This document shows positions 24,583-34,461 of a DNA stretch of 64,000 nucleotides, in pieces. Each line of letters starts with the position of its first letter. Position 1 is the stretch's first letter. Position numbers and translations under genes: made by a program. The notes below the pieces were generated by a model, which saw only the letters and a program-made list of their open reading frames with translations, had not been told where the DNA came from and made no database searches. The stretch is from contig JAUVXE010000001.1 of NCBI GenBank assembly GCA_030603745.1, positions 62,001-126,000 of the forward strand. The letters are read 5' to 3'. The DNA is from Coriobacteriia bacterium (GTDB lineage: Bacteria > Actinomycetota > Coriobacteriia > Anaerosomatales > SLCP01).

Positions 24583-25932
24583 GTGCCGCACCACCCCGTC
24601 ACCGTCATCGGCGCAGGGATCGCAGGATCCGAGGCCGCCTGGCAGCTCGCCGTTCGCGGGATCCCGGTCACCCTCCTCGAGATGCGCCCGCATCGGCGCT
24701 CACCCGCGCACGGTGGCTCCGACTTCGCCGAGCTCGTCTGCTCGAACTCCTTCAAAGGCACCGACCCCTCCAGCGCCACCGGCACCCTCAAGCTCGAGCT
24801 ACGGTCCCTCGGATCCCTCATCACCTCGGTCGCCGAGGAGACCCGGGTCCCGGCCGGAGCGGCGCTCGCGGTCGACCGGGACGCCTTCGCCACCGAGGTC
24901 ACGCGCCGCATCGAGTCGCATCCGCTGATCGAGGTCGAACGGACCGAGGCGTGTGATATCCCCGAAGGTGACGTGATCCTTGCGACTGGTCCGCTCTCCA
25001 GCGAATCCATCGAACAGGCGCTCTCCCGACTCATCGGGGAGGACCGCCTCGCGTTCTTCGACGCAGCAGCACCCATCATCGACGGCCTGACGGTCGATCG
25101 ATCGATCGCCTTCCCCGCGTCGCGCTACGACAAGGGCGACGGCGCCGACTACCTGAACTGTCCGCTCGACCGGACGGAGTACGCGGCGCTCGTCGAGGCC
25201 TTGACCTCGGCACCACGCGTCCACGCACACGAGTTCGAGAGCGGTGACCTGTTCCAGGCCTGCCAGCCGGTGGAGGAGGTCGCCCGGACAGGGCCCGACT
25301 CGCTTCGGTTCGGCGCGCTCAAGCCGGTCGGGCTCGTCGACCCCCGCACGGGCGAGCGACCATGGGCGGTGGTCCAGCTGCGGCCCGAGAACCGGGCTCG
25401 CACCGCGTACAACCTCGTCGGGTTCCAGACGAACCTGACCTTTCCCGCACAGCGGGCGGTGATCGGCATGATCCCCGGCCTCGCCGGAGCGGAGATACTG
25501 CGCTTCGGGGTCATGCACCGCAACACGTTCGTCGACGCTCCCCGGACGCTCGCACCGGACCTCTCGCTCATCGGACACCCCCGCGTTCGCCTCGCCGGGC
25601 AGCTCACCGGAACCGAGGGGTACCTTGAGGCGGCAGCGTCCGGGCTGCTCGCCGCTCTCAATGTCGCCGCCGCGTTGACCGGACAGCCGCCGGTGGTACT
25701 CCCGCGCGAGACCGCGTTCGGCGCCCTCGTATCCTACGCGACCGACCCGGCGACCAGCCCCTACCAGCCGATGCACGTCAACTGGGGCCTCGTCCCGCCG
25801 CTCGACCCGCCTGTGAGGGGCAAGCGTGCCCGCTACGCCGCGTACGCCGCGCGCGCCGCGGCGTCGCTCGCGACCTTCCGCTCATCCCATCCGCTGCTCG
25901 CCGATGCCCCGTCGGGCCCTTCCCGGGGCTGA
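24583..25932 (+). CDS. trmFO: Methylenetetrahydrofolate-tRNA-(uracil54-C5)-methyltransferase TrmFO
   Basis: TrmFO makes ribothymidine 54 in tRNA using methylenetetrahydrofolate and FAD. The 449-residue flavoprotein has the N-terminal dinucleotide fold VTVIGAGIAGSEAAWQLA and LLEMRPHR, then SDFAELVCSNSFKG and the substrate Cys in FQACQPVEEVA (usually CLPIEE). C-terminal features are TYNLVGFQTNLTFP-like residues (AYNLVGFQTNLTFPAQ) and LAGQLTGTEGYLEAAA. The GTG start at 24583 follows GTCGGAGG. It precedes xerC, as in Bacillus (trmFO-codV). Confidence 0.96.
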   Translation: MPHHPVTVIGAGIAGSEAAWQLAVRGIPVTLLEMRPHRRSPAHGGSDFAELVCSNSFKGTDPSSATGTLKLELRSLGSLITSVAEETRVPAGAALAVDRDAFATEVTRRIESHPLIEVERTEACDIPEGDVILATGPLSSESIEQALSRLIGEDRLAFFDAAAPIIDGLTVDRSIAFPASRYDKGDGADYLNCPLDRTEYAALVEALTSAPRVHAHEFESGDLFQACQPVEEVARTGPDSLRFGALKPVGLVDPRTGERPWAVVQLRPENRARTAYNLVGFQTNLTFPAQRAVIGMIPGLAGAEILRFGVMHRNTFVDAPRTLAPDLSLIGHPRVRLAGQLTGTEGYLEAAASGLLAALNVAAALTGQPPVVLPRETAFGALVSYATDPATSPYQPMHVNWGLVPPLDPPVRGKRARYAAYAARAAASLATFRSSHPLLADAPSGPSRG

Positions 25933-25933
25933 G

Positions 25934-26830
25934 ATGGCTGCCGGCGCACACGAGGCCCTCGATCGCTTCCTCGACCACTGCACGTCGGCCCGGGGACTCT
26001 CTCCGCACACCGTCCGTGGTTACTCCGCGGACCTCTCGCGCTATCTCGAGTGGGCCGACCGCCAGAGTGTCGACCCGCTTCGCCCCACCCATCGGGAGCT
26101 GCGCCGCTACCTCGCCGAGCTCGATCAGGCCGGGTACTCGCGTCGAACGGTCGCGCGGCGGCTCGCGTCGCTTCGGGCGTTCCTGCGTCACCTGCTCGAG
26201 ACCGGCGTCACCACGTCGGATCCCTCGTCGGTGATACTCACGCCCCGGGTGTCGCGGAGCCTCCCTTCGGTCGTCCGTCCGGATGACCTGCGCGCTCTTC
26301 TCGACGCGCCGGACCCCGCGACCCCCGTCGGGTCACGTGACCGGGCGGTGCTCGAACTGCTCTACGCGACCGGCATGCGCGTGTCCGAGCTCTCCTCGCT
26401 CGATCCCGGCTCCCTCGACCTCGGGTCGGGGACCCTCACCGTGCTGGGCAAAGGCGGCCGGGAGCGCGTGCTCCCGGTCCACCCGCTCGCGGTCAAGCGT
26501 ATCCGGGCGTACCTCGGCGACGCGCGTCCCGCGCTCCTCCGGCCAGGGCGCAGTGAACGGCTCTTCCTCTCGTCACGCGGGAACGACTTCACGCCGGACG
26601 CGGTCCGCCGGATGCTCAAGCAGCGCCTCGCCGAGGCGGGCCTCCCGTCCGACATCACGCCGCACACCCTGCGCCACACCTACGCCACCCACCTTCTCGA
26701 GGGCGGCGCCGACCTGCGCTCCGTCCAGGAGCTCCTCGGCCACGTTGCGCTGTCTACCACCCAGATTTATACTCACGTCAGCACCCGGCGACTACAGGAC
26801 GTGCATCGCAGGGCTCACCCGCGCGGCTGA
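25934..26830 (+). CDS. xerC: Tyrosine recombinase XerC/XerD
   Basis: This recombinase resolves chromosome dimers at dif sites with its partner and FtsK. The 298-residue protein has an N-terminal SAM-like core-binding domain (residues 5-90) and the catalytic domain with Arg149, Lys173, His244, Arg247, His270 and nucleophile Tyr279. All six active residues are present (ATGMRVSEL, TLRHTYATHLLE, LGHVALSTTQIYTHVS). ATG 25934 begins one base after the trmFO stop. ftsK lies about 30 kb downstream in this window. XerC versus XerD cannot be settled by sequence alone; synteny favours XerC. Confidence 0.93.
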   Translation: MAAGAHEALDRFLDHCTSARGLSPHTVRGYSADLSRYLEWADRQSVDPLRPTHRELRRYLAELDQAGYSRRTVARRLASLRAFLRHLLETGVTTSDPSSVILTPRVSRSLPSVVRPDDLRALLDAPDPATPVGSRDRAVLELLYATGMRVSELSSLDPGSLDLGSGTLTVLGKGGRERVLPVHPLAVKRIRAYLGDARPALLRPGRSERLFLSSRGNDFTPDAVRRMLKQRLAEAGLPSDITPHTLRHTYATHLLEGGADLRSVQELLGHVALSTTQIYTHVSTRRLQDVHRRAHPRG

Positions 26831-26871
26831 TACGCGGTCGGTGAGCAGCCGAGATCGAGGGGCACGGCTTC

Positions 26872-27654
26872 ATGAGGAACGACCCGCGGACGGACGTGTC
26901 CGCCCTCTGGTCAACCTATAAGGAGACGGGCGCCCAAGACGCGCGCGAACACCTCATCCTCAACTACTCCCCGCTGGTGAAGTACGTCGCGGGGAGGGTG
27001 TCGGCAAGCCTACCCCAGACCGTCGACACCGCCGACCTCATCAGCTACGGGCTCTTCGGTCTCATCGACGCCATCGAGAAGTACGACCCCGAGCGGGGGA
27101 TCAAGTTCGAGACCTACGCGATCGCCCGCATCAAGGGGGCGATCATCGACGAGCTCAGGACGATGGACTGGGTTCCCCGGTCGGTACGGTCCCGTGCGCG
27201 CCAGCTCGAGGCGGCCTACGTGACGCTCGAGAACCGCCTGCGCCGTACCCCGACCGATGCCGAGATCGCGGCCGAGATGGGCATCTCGAGCGATGATCTG
27301 CGCGAACTGCTCTCCCGGCTCTCCTACACCTCGGTGGTCTCGTTCGAGGAGATGTGGGCCGGCGGTGACCGAGAGGAGCGGGGCGACGCCTTCGCCGTCA
27401 TCGCGGACGACTCGGCTGACGATCCGGTCGCGCTCTTCGAGACCGAGGAGACCAAGGAGATACTCGCCTCGGCGATCGAGCGGCTACCCGAACGGGAACG
27501 CATCGTGATCGCGCTCTACTACTACGAGGGCTTGACGCTCAAGGAGATCGGGCGCGTACTCGGTGTCACCGAGTCCCGCGTCAGTCAGCTTCATACCAAG
27601 GCGGTCCTGAGGATGCGTGCCCGGCTCCAGGCGGCGCAGACGTTCGCGGACTGA
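26872..27654 (+). CDS. whiG: Alternative sigma factor of the WhiG/FliA (sigma-28) family
   Basis: A 260-residue group 3 sigma factor. Region 2 is very clear (LILNYSPLVKYVAGRVSASL, TADLISYGLFGLIDAIEKYD, GIKFETYAIARIKGAIIDEL). Region 3 has PRSVRSRARQLE, and region 4 ends in LKEIGRVLGVTESRVSQLHT. The match to Streptomyces WhiG, including its position upstream of rpsB, is strong. Bacillus sigD lies at the same place. It may control motility or differentiation, but no flagellar or anti-sigma gene is nearby. It likely shares a transcript with the response regulator 28 bases downstream. Confidence 0.93.
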   Translation: MRNDPRTDVSALWSTYKETGAQDAREHLILNYSPLVKYVAGRVSASLPQTVDTADLISYGLFGLIDAIEKYDPERGIKFETYAIARIKGAIIDELRTMDWVPRSVRSRARQLEAAYVTLENRLRRTPTDAEIAAEMGISSDDLRELLSRLSYTSVVSFEEMWAGGDREERGDAFAVIADDSADDPVALFETEETKEILASAIERLPERERIVIALYYYEGLTLKEIGRVLGVTESRVSQLHTKAVLRMRARLQAAQTFAD

Positions 27655-27682
27655 CCCACAACCCATACGAAGGAGGCGGCGG

Positions 27683-28273
27683 ATGTCTGCTCTCACGGTT
27701 CTGGTGGTCGAGGACACGGAGCTTCTCAGGAGGATCTACGCTGACAAGCTCGCACAGGACGGATACCGGGTGGTCACCGCCGCCGACGGGCTCGAGGCGC
27801 TCCAGCACGTCCGTGCCGAGCCGGTCGACCTCGTCCTCCTCGACCTCGTCATGCCCAAGATGAGCGGTCTTGAGGTGCTCGAGGCGATCAAGAAGGATCC
27901 CCGTACGATGCACGTCCCCGTCCTGATCCTCTCCAACCTCGGCCAGGAGTCCGACATCGAGCGCGGTCTCGAGCTCGGCGCGATCGACTACCTCATCAAG
28001 AACGAGGCGAAGCCCGCAGACGTCACCGAGAAGATCAAGGCGTCCCTCGAGCTCGCCGCGGGCCGCAAGCTTGAAGGACCCTCGTTCAAGGTCGCCGTCA
28101 AAGACCGTGAGTACGACGCGGACCGTCTCATCGAGCACGCGCGCCTGCAGCGCCGCTTCTGGTGTCCCGCGTGCGAGGTGGAGGTCGCCATCGAACTCAT
28201 CCCCAAGGCTGACCGCCCGGGCTGGTTCGATGCGCATATCGTCTGCCCGATGTGCGGCAAGGAGTTCGCCTGA
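27683..28273 (+). CDS. Orphan response regulator with C-terminal zinc ribbon
   Basis: A 196-residue protein. Residues 4-125 are a CheY-like receiver with Glu10-Asp11, phosphoacceptor Asp54 (LVLLDLVMP), Ser84 and Lys106. After a linker, residues 159-196 contain C161-x2-C164 and C188-x2-C191 (FWCPACEVEV and VCPMCGKEF), a probable zinc ribbon rather than a known DNA-binding output domain. No histidine kinase is in the window. The start ATG at 27683 follows AAGGAGG. It lies just after the WhiG/FliA sigma gene, so a motility or developmental signalling role is a reasonable guess; the output function is unknown. Confidence 0.88.
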   Translation: MSALTVLVVEDTELLRRIYADKLAQDGYRVVTAADGLEALQHVRAEPVDLVLLDLVMPKMSGLEVLEAIKKDPRTMHVPVLILSNLGQESDIERGLELGAIDYLIKNEAKPADVTEKIKASLELAAGRKLEGPSFKVAVKDREYDADRLIEHARLQRRFWCPACEVEVAIELIPKADRPGWFDAHIVCPMCGKEFA

Positions 28274-28287
28274 TCGCGGTCGCGATC
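28272..28287 (+). repeat. Perfect inverted repeat after the response regulator gene
   Basis: GATCGCG and CGCGATC are separated by two bases directly at the response regulator stop. A short T run follows about seven bases later, so it could be a weak terminator, or simply a palindrome. Confidence 0.35.
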
Positions 28288-28293
28288 GACCGT

Positions 28294-28322
28294 TTCTGTC
28301 TCGCGTGGGCCTGTGCTATCAT
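28294..28322 (+). promoter_or_regulatory. rpsB promoter (extended -10)
   Basis: TTCTGT (28294-28299), 17 bases and TATCAT (28317-28322) with an extended TG (TGTGCTATCAT). It gives a leader of about 110 bases containing GC-rich potential hairpins (CCCG/CGGG at 28368-28381 and GCCCCGGGGC at 28386-28395) before AAGGAGG. Such leaders often mediate uS2 autoregulation, but I cannot match this one to a known structure. Confidence 0.65.
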
Positions 28323-28437
28323 ACGCAGGCTCTTATCACACACGTCTGCCGACCCGAGCGTCAGGTGCCCGCGAGAACGGGTGGCGCCCCGGGGCTGACA
28401 GCAGGCGGAGGAACCAACCGAACAAGGAGGTACCACC

Positions 28438-29262
<825 letters not shown>

Positions 29263-29323
29263 CGTCCGCTTCACGGGCATCGCGGACGGTCCGCCTGCCC
29301 ACATCGTTCCGGAGGAACCGAAG

Positions 29324-30205
29324 ATGGCTGAGATCACCGCCAAGATGGTCAAGGACCTGCGCGAGTGCACGGGCGCGGGCATGATGGACTGCAAGAAGGC
29401 GCTCTCCGAGGCCGAGGGCGACATGGACACCGCGATCGACATCCTGCGCACCAAGGGACTCGCCGCGCTCGCCAAGAAGGCCGGCAGGGCGACGAACGAG
29501 GGTGTCATCGGCGGCACCGTCAGTGAGGACGGTCGCGTCGGCGTGCTCGTCGAAGTGAACTGCGAGACGGACTTCGTCGCGCGCAACGCCGACTTCAAGG
29601 CGTTCGTCAGCGACATCGCCGCCCACGTCGCCGAGAGCGCTCCGGCCGACGTGCCCGCACTCCTCGGCCAGGCATACACCCCCCGCCCTGAGATCACCGT
29701 CGAGCAGTACCTCGGCGAGACCGTGGGTAAGCTCGGCGAGAACATGGGCATCGCGCGCTTCGAGCGCTACGAGCTCGGTTCCGCCGCCGGGGCCATCACC
29801 GTCTACATCCACGGCGTCGGCAACATCGGCGTCATGGTCGAGCTCGCCGCGACCGAGTCCGGCGCCGACGTGCTCGCCACCGTGGGCAAGGACCTCGCGA
29901 TGCAGATCGCCGCCGCCGCGCCGATCGCGGTCACCCGCGACGAGGTGCCTGCCGATGTCGTCGAGCACGAGCTCGCGATCTACAAGGCACAGGCCGCCGA
30001 GTCGGGCAAGCCTGAGGAGATCCAGGAGAAGATGGCCACCGGCCGCCTCCAGAAGTACTACAAGGAGGTCTGCCTCCTCGAGCAGTCCTTCGTCAAGGAT
30101 CCCGATCTCTCGGTCGAGCAGTATGTCGCCCGCGCCGGGAAGGACATCGCCGTTGCGCGGTTCGCGCGCTTCGTCCTGGGAGAGACCGCCGCTTCGGCGG
30201 AGTAG
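29324..30205 (+). CDS. tsf: Translation elongation factor Ts
   Basis: EF-Ts recycles EF-Tu by exchanging GDP for GTP. The 293-residue protein has the N-terminal UBA-like helical domain (KMVKDLRECTGAGMMDCKKA) and the EF-Tu-binding TDFVAR motif. Two core subdomains follow (IGVMVELAATES, QIAAAAPIAVTRDEVP). The spacing of 61 bases from rpsB and the GGAGGAACC ribosome site are ordinary. Two strong hairpins follow its stop at 30218-30275. Confidence 0.98.
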   Translation: MAEITAKMVKDLRECTGAGMMDCKKALSEAEGDMDTAIDILRTKGLAALAKKAGRATNEGVIGGTVSEDGRVGVLVEVNCETDFVARNADFKAFVSDIAAHVAESAPADVPALLGQAYTPRPEITVEQYLGETVGKLGENMGIARFERYELGSAAGAITVYIHGVGNIGVMVELAATESGADVLATVGKDLAMQIAAAAPIAVTRDEVPADVVEHELAIYKAQAAESGKPEEIQEKMATGRLQKYYKEVCLLEQSFVKDPDLSVEQYVARAGKDIAVARFARFVLGETAASAE

Positions 30206-30217
30206 ACACAGGGTACG

Positions 30218-30275
30218 CACGGCGCGTAACGGCGCCGTGACGACGCGGGCCGGTGCGAGATGCGCCGGCCCGCGT
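30218..30275 (+). terminator. Tandem hairpins between tsf and pyrH
   Basis: The first hairpin is CACGGCGC (30218-30225) with GCGCCGTG (30232-30239), 8 bp perfect. The second is ACGCGGGCCGGTGC (30243-30256) with GCGCCGGCCCGCGT (30262-30275), 14 bp with one G-U pair and a five-base loop. Neither has a T tract, so they may be U-less terminators, pausing sites or transcript-end stabilisers. Confidence 0.6.
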
Positions 30276-30279
30276 GCTG

Positions 30280-30285
30280 TATGCT
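30280..30285 (+). promoter_or_regulatory. Possible -10 box for pyrH
   Basis: TATGCT, preceded by GTGCTG, immediately follows the second tsf hairpin and lies 47 bases before the pyrH GTG. The -35 region would fall within the hairpin, so support is weak. Confidence 0.3.
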
Positions 30286-30289
30286 GTAG

Positions 30290-31611
<1,322 letters not shown>

Positions 31612-31617
31612 GACCCC

Positions 31618-32394
31618 GTGACCCTGCCCTCAGACTCGCAGAGGGCGTTCTTCGCGGCGGACCCGGGACCGGAGCTGCTCGCGCGGATCGACCTCGAACG
31701 CATCCCGCGCCACGTCGCGGTCATCATGGACGGCAACGGACGCTGGGCGGCGGCACGCAACCTGCCTCGCGTCGCGGGTCACCGTGCCGGCGCCAAGGCG
31801 GTCCGCGAGCTCATCGCGGCCTCCATCGAGCTCGGCGTGGAGTACCTCACCATCTACTCGTTCAGCTCGGAGAACTGGTCGCGTCCGGCCGACGAGGTCT
31901 CCGGCCTCATGCGGCTGTTCGTCGAGGTCCTTGAGCGCGAGCTCGTCAACCTCGAGAGGATGCGCGTCCGGGTCCTGGTGCAGGGCGAGATCGGCGACCT
32001 TCCCGCCGAGACCGCCTCGGCGTTCCAGGACACCATCGCGCGCACCGCGGACAACGACGCCCTTACGCTCGTGGTCGCCCTCAACTACGGCGCCCGGGCC
32101 GAGATCGCACGCGCCGCCCGCGCGCTGGCCCGAAAGGCCGCGCTCGGAGAGCTCGACCCCGCCGCCATCGGCGAGGAGGCCGTCGCCGGTCACCTGTACC
32201 TGCCGGGTGTTCCCGACCCCGACCTCGTCATCCGCACGAGCGGGGAGATGCGTGTCTCGAACTTCCTGCTCTGGCAGATCGCCTACAGCGAGTTCTGGGT
32301 GACCGAGACGTTGTGGCCCGACTTCGGCCGCATCGAGGTCCTGGAGGCCGTCGTGGATTTCCAGTCGCGCACCCGCCGCTTCGGGGGGCGATGA
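31618..32394 (+). CDS. uppS: Isoprenyl transferase (undecaprenyl diphosphate synthase type) UppS
   Basis: UppS condenses isopentenyl diphosphate onto farnesyl diphosphate to make the C55 carrier lipid precursor. The 258-residue cis-prenyltransferase has the catalytic Asp38 in VAVIMDGNGRWA, then YLTIYSFSSENWSRP and LVVALNYGARAEI. The C-terminal motifs are DLVIRTSGEMRVSNFLLWQ and YSEFWVTETLWPDF. The start is GTG at 31618. It works upstream of uppP, also in this window, and draws on the MEP enzymes Dxr and IspG encoded nearby. Confidence 0.96.
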   Translation: MTLPSDSQRAFFAADPGPELLARIDLERIPRHVAVIMDGNGRWAAARNLPRVAGHRAGAKAVRELIAASIELGVEYLTIYSFSSENWSRPADEVSGLMRLFVEVLERELVNLERMRVRVLVQGEIGDLPAETASAFQDTIARTADNDALTLVVALNYGARAEIARAARALARKAALGELDPAAIGEEAVAGHLYLPGVPDPDLVIRTSGEMRVSNFLLWQIAYSEFWVTETLWPDFGRIEVLEAVVDFQSRTRRFGGR

Positions 32395-32397
32395 GCG

Positions 32398-33228
32398 GTG
32401 ACCGATCGTCCCTCACGTCTCGCCGGCCTCGCCGGCATGCCGGTCCGGCTGCTCACGGCCGCGGCGTACGCGACCGTCCTGCTCGCCGCCGTGCTGTTCG
32501 GCGGTACGCTGGGGCTCGCGCTCCTCGTCGCCGTCCTCGGGGTCCTCGCGTGCAGGGAGCTCCTCACCATCGTGCGCGGTACCGCCCGCGCGTCGGCCGA
32601 CGCGGTCGCGCTCTTCGGGGTCGCTGCCATGCCGCTGGCGAGCGCTGCCTGGGGATCCGCCGGCCTGCTCGGTGTCGCCTCCGCTGCGACACTCGCGCTG
32701 CTGCTCGCGCACACCACGACCCCGTCTGCGTCTGCACGGGAGACGGCCGTCACGCTCCTCGGCGTCACCTACATCGGCGTGCTGCTCTCGCACCTCGTGC
32801 TCGTGCGGACCCTCGACACCGGGCTCGCCCTGGTGCTCGTGGCGATCGTGAGCGTGTGGGCCAGCGATGTCTTCGCCTATCTCGTCGGGTCGACCCTCGG
32901 TCGCCACAAGATGGCTCCGCGGATCTCGCCCAACAAGTCGTGGGAGGGGTTCATCGCTGGCACCGTCGGCACCGTGGCGGTCTGGACGATCGGCGCCCGG
33001 GTCATCGAACTCGGTATCACCACGCCGCTCGCCGCAGCGACGGGTATCGCGGTGGCACTGGCCGCCGTCGCGGGGGACCTGTTCGAGTCCCGCCTCAAGC
33101 GTGAGGCGGGCGTGAAGGACTCCGGGACCGCGCTCCCCGGCCACGGCGGGTTCCTCGACCGCATCGACAGCCTCATCCTCGTGAGCGCCGTCGTCTACTA
33201 CGTGATGCTGGCGGGTGGGGTCCGATGA
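32398..33228 (+). CDS. cdsA: Phosphatidate cytidylyltransferase CdsA
   Basis: CdsA makes CDP-diacylglycerol, the branch point to phosphatidylglycerol (via PgsA, also in this window) and other lipids. The 276-residue membrane protein has about seven hydrophobic segments and the CDS signature near the C-terminus (SRLKREAGVKDSGTALPGHG, then GFLDRIDSL). The NKSWEGFIAG motif is also present. It starts at GTG 32398, three bases after uppS. Its stop overlaps dxr. Confidence 0.96.
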   Translation: MTDRPSRLAGLAGMPVRLLTAAAYATVLLAAVLFGGTLGLALLVAVLGVLACRELLTIVRGTARASADAVALFGVAAMPLASAAWGSAGLLGVASAATLALLLAHTTTPSASARETAVTLLGVTYIGVLLSHLVLVRTLDTGLALVLVAIVSVWASDVFAYLVGSTLGRHKMAPRISPNKSWEGFIAGTVGTVAVWTIGARVIELGITTPLAAATGIAVALAAVAGDLFESRLKREAGVKDSGTALPGHGGFLDRIDSLILVSAVVYYVMLAGGVR

Positions 33229-34382
33229 GCGCCCGCCTGCGCGTCGCCCTCCTCGGATCGACCGGCTCGATCGGTCGACAGGCGCTCGAGGTCGCCGCTG
33301 CGCACCCTGATGCCATCGAGGTGGTGGCGCTCGCCGCGCACTCCTCGGCGGAAGCGCTCGCCGCACAGGCCCGCGCGTTCGGCGTCCCGGACGTCGCGCT
33401 CGCCGATGGGGGGGCGGCCCACCGGCTCGAACATGAGCTTCGCCGGGACGACGACCCGTTCCGCGCGGTGGGAGCCGGGCCCGACGCCATCGAGCGCATG
33501 GCGGCGCGCGACGACGTGGATGTGGTGCTGAACGCGCTTGTGGGCGCCGCAGGACTGCGCGCGACGATCGCCGCTCTCGACGCGGGGACGACGCTTGCGC
33601 TCGCGAACAAGGAGTCGCTCGTCGTAGGCGGCGACCTCGTCACGCGCCGCGCCCGTCCCGGCCAGCTGCTCCCGGTCGACTCGGAGCACTCGGCGATCCT
33701 CCAGTGCCTCGTGGGAGAGGACGACCGCGACGTCTCCCGCCTCTGGCTGACCGCAAGCGGCGGGCCGTTTCGAGGGTGGTCGCGCGACGAGCTCTCCTCC
33801 GTGACCGCCTCCGACGCGCTCGCGCATCCGACCTGGCGGATGGGCCCCAAGATCACCGTGGACTCGGCGACCCTCATGAACAAGGGGCTGGAGGTCATCG
33901 AGGCGCACCACCTCTTCGCCATCCCGTACGATCGGATCCGCGTCGTCGTGCACCCCCAGTCGTGCGTCCACTCGATGGTCGAGTACGTGGACGGCTCGGT
34001 GAAGGCGCACCTCGGCGTGACCGACATGCGCATACCGATCCAGTACGCCCTGAGCCATCCGCGACGCTGGACCGGACCCCTCGAGCCGCTCGACTTCACG
34101 ACCCTGGGCACGCTCGACTTCGAGGCCCCCGACCCCGACACCTTCCGCTGCCTGGGGCTGGCGCTCGAGGCCGGCCGCACCGGCGGCACGATGCCTGCGG
34201 TCATGAACGCCGCGAACGAGGTCGCCGTCGCCGCGTTCCTCGGCGGACGGTGCGCCTTCACCGATATCGACCGGATCGTCGAGCGCGTCATGGCGGGTCA
34301 TGCCCCCTCGGCCCTCGACTCGGTCGAGCAGGTCCTCGAGGTCGACCGGCACGCGCGGGACGCCGCGGCGGGCCTGCTCTGA
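33225..34382 (+). CDS. dxr: 1-deoxy-D-xylulose 5-phosphate reductoisomerase Dxr
   Basis: Dxr catalyses the first committed step of the MEP isoprenoid pathway, forming MEP with NADPH, and is the fosmidomycin target. The 385-residue enzyme has LLGSTGSIGRQAL for NADPH, ANKESLV and the metal ligands in VDSEHSA. The flexible loop is TASGGPFRGW, and ATLMNKGLEVIEAHHLF follows. The ATG at 33225 overlaps the cdsA stop. The 79-base gap to rseP holds no clear promoter. Confidence 0.97.
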   Translation: MSARLRVALLGSTGSIGRQALEVAAAHPDAIEVVALAAHSSAEALAAQARAFGVPDVALADGGAAHRLEHELRRDDDPFRAVGAGPDAIERMAARDDVDVVLNALVGAAGLRATIAALDAGTTLALANKESLVVGGDLVTRRARPGQLLPVDSEHSAILQCLVGEDDRDVSRLWLTASGGPFRGWSRDELSSVTASDALAHPTWRMGPKITVDSATLMNKGLEVIEAHHLFAIPYDRIRVVVHPQSCVHSMVEYVDGSVKAHLGVTDMRIPIQYALSHPRRWTGPLEPLDFTTLGTLDFEAPDPDTFRCLGLALEAGRTGGTMPAVMNAANEVAVAAFLGGRCAFTDIDRIVERVMAGHAPSALDSVEQVLEVDRHARDAAAGLL

Positions 34383-34461
34383 GAACACCCGCGATGGCGC
34401 GACCTTTGCACTACCCGAGTACACGCCCGAACACGAGTCGACCGGAGAGTGAGAGCGCTTG

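Noticed and set aside
25934-26830. The tyrosine recombinase as evidence of an integrated element
   Set aside because: Length, domain layout and position after trmFO match the chromosomal XerC housekeeping gene, and no attachment-site repeats or phage genes flank it.
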